This document shows, piece after piece, positions 5,556 through 6,631 of a DNA stretch of 6,631 bases; within the stretch, counting starts at the first letter, position 1, and each line of letters starts with the position of its first letter. A program made the translations under genes and the position numbers. The notes below the pieces were generated by a model, which was not told where the DNA came from, searched no databases, and saw only the letters and a list, made by a program, of their open reading frames with translations. The DNA comes from Flavobacteriales bacterium (lineage in GTDB: Bacteria; Bacteroidota; Bacteroidia; Flavobacteriales_D; Sanyastnellaceae), in contig WTJL01000035.1 in the NCBI GenBank assembly GCA_011524845.1, positions 1 through 6,631 on the forward strand. Reading direction: 5' to 3'.

Positions 5556-6631
5556 GCCAAACAATCCACGTTCTTCCCGACCACGTTGCCAACCAAATTG
5601 CCGCAGGCGAGGTCATTCAGCGCCCTGCATCGGTGGTCAAGGAGCTGGTCGAGAATGCCGTGGACGCTGGCGCGACGTCAGTGGAAGTGCACGTGCTTGA
5701 CGCCGGTCGAACGTCCATCCAAGTGCTGGACAACGGCGCGGGGATGAGCGCGGAAGACGCCCGCGTGTGTTTTGAACGTCATGCGACGTCGAAGCTTCAA
5801 TCCGCGGACGACCTGTTTGCGCTGGCCACGAAGGGTTTCCGCGGCGAGGCCCTTGCTTCGATCGCGGCCATTGCCCATGTGGACGTCACGACCTGTCAAG
5901 CAGGTGCCGACGTGGGCACCCTGGTCCGATGCCATGGGTCGGAGATCGTGGGAGAGGAACCCAAGGCCCGTGCCGTGGGGACGACCTTTCATGTGAAGAA
6001 CCTCTTCTACAACGTTCCGGCGCGACGCAACTTTCTGAAATCCGATGCGGTCGAGATGCGCCATGTGGTGGACGAATTTCAGCGCGTGGCGTTTGCCCAT
6101 CCCGGCATTGCATTCACCTTGACCCACCAAGGCGCCAACCTCTTCCAACTCAAGCCCGGGACGATGCGTCAGCGGATTGTGGGCATTTTGGGTCCCAAGC
6201 ACGACGAACGCCTCGTGCCTGTGCAGGAAGAGACCGACGTGGTGTCGATCGAAGGGTTTGTGGGCAAGCCGGACTCCGCACGAAAAACGCGGGGCGAACA
6301 GTTCTTGTTTGTGAACGGCCGATTTGTCAAGCACGGGTTGCTTCACCGCGCAGTGGTTCGGGCCTACGAAGGGCTCATCGCCGAAGGGCAACACCCGCTC
6401 TATGCGTTGTACCTCACCGTCGATCCGGCGCGCGTCGACGTCAACATTCACCCCACCAAGATTGAGGTGAAGTTTGAAGAGGAGCAGCCCATTTTGGCCA
6501 TTCTCAAATCTGCCGTCAAACGTGGCCTTGGCGCCCACAACGTTGCCCCGACCATCGACTTTGACGCCGAAGTGGGGTTGAACATTCCTGATTTGAAGCC
6601 CGGCACCGACGTGCAGGAGCCCACCGTGCGC
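5552..6631 (+). CDS. mutL: DNA mismatch repair protein MutL, C-terminus cut by window edge
   Basis: MutL couples mismatch recognition by MutS to strand removal. The 360 visible residues are the complete N-terminal GHKL ATPase and transducer domains. Motifs in order: IAAGEVIQRPASVVKELVENAVDAGA (16-41, with catalytic Glu34 and Mg-binding Asn35 by family analogy), DNGAGM (60-65), RHATSK (76-81), GFRGEALASI (95-104, ATP lid), GTTFHVKNLFYNVPARRNFLK (143-163), FVNGRFVK (253-260) and VDVNIHPTKIEVKF (295-308, transducer Lys). These leave no doubt about identity. The linker begins near 335. The C-terminal dimerisation domain lies outside the window, so whether an endonuclease motif is present cannot be seen. 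The start overlaps the upstream membrane protein gene by four bases (ATGA), consistent with coupled translation and no Shine-Dalgarno sequence. Confidence 0.98.
   Translation, partial: MSQTIHVLPDHVANQIAAGEVIQRPASVVKELVENAVDAGATSVEVHVLDAGRTSIQVLDNGAGMSAEDARVCFERHATSKLQSADDLFALATKGFRGEALASIAAIAHVDVTTCQAGADVGTLVRCHGSEIVGEEPKARAVGTTFHVKNLFYNVPARRNFLKSDAVEMRHVVDEFQRVAFAHPGIAFTLTHQGANLFQLKPGTMRQRIVGILGPKHDERLVPVQEETDVVSIEGFVGKPDSARKTRGEQFLFVNGRFVKHGLLHRAVVRAYEGLIAEGQHPLYALYLTVDPARVDVNIHPTKIEVKFEEEQPILAILKSAVKRGLGAHNVAPTIDFDAEVGLNIPDLKPGTDVQEPTVR

Noticed and set aside
5678..6538. A 286-codon minus-strand frame opposite mutL
   Set aside because: It is the shadow of a gene whose motifs are unmistakable.

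Overview
The window looks like a chromosomal segment from a fairly GC-rich member of the Bacteroidota, perhaps a GC-rich uncultured relative of the Flavobacteriales. Three things support this. IspH is the long form typical of that phylum, with an N-terminal extension and characteristic motifs. No start codon has a convincing Shine-Dalgarno sequence. The likely promoters resemble the Bacteroidota -7 element TAnnTTTG. I see no tRNA, rRNA, CRISPR array, insertion sequence or prophage signal. Placement below phylum is inference.

Layout, left to right. (1) Bases 1-1860, minus strand: a two-gene lipoprotein operon. The promoter-proximal gene (466-1860) encodes a lipoprotein with TPR-like repeats followed by a CsgG-like domain. 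Four bases after its stop begins an LPP20-like lipoprotein, cut by the left edge. (2) Bases 1861-1944: an 84-base divergent promoter region. (3) Bases 1945-3749, plus strand: a saccharopine dehydrogenase/reductase, coupled by a TGATG stop/start overlap to an unrecognised small protein with a very tryptophan-rich N-terminus. (4) Bases 3750-3945: a spacer with a near-perfect intrinsic terminator that points to the minus strand, although no minus-strand gene lies upstream of it, and a promoter-like element just before ispH. (5) Bases 3946-5175, plus strand: ispH, the last enzyme of the MEP isoprenoid pathway. (6) Bases 5196-6631, plus strand: a small single-pass membrane protein overlapping mutL by ATGA; mutL runs off the right edge.

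The genes do not form one pathway. They are housekeeping units (isoprenoid synthesis, mismatch repair, lysine/saccharopine metabolism) plus an envelope lipoprotein pair. The most interesting shared feature is regulatory. Each of the four inferred transcription units has a TACCTT or TATTTTTG element close to its first start codon, and the three on the plus strand lie only 4-6 bases before the ATG. This suggests leaderless or near-leaderless mRNAs. The other second-look items are the orphan minus-strand terminator, the TPR-CsgG/LPP20 pair and the odd Trp/Cys-rich small protein. I see no clear evidence of a wholly new multi-gene system.
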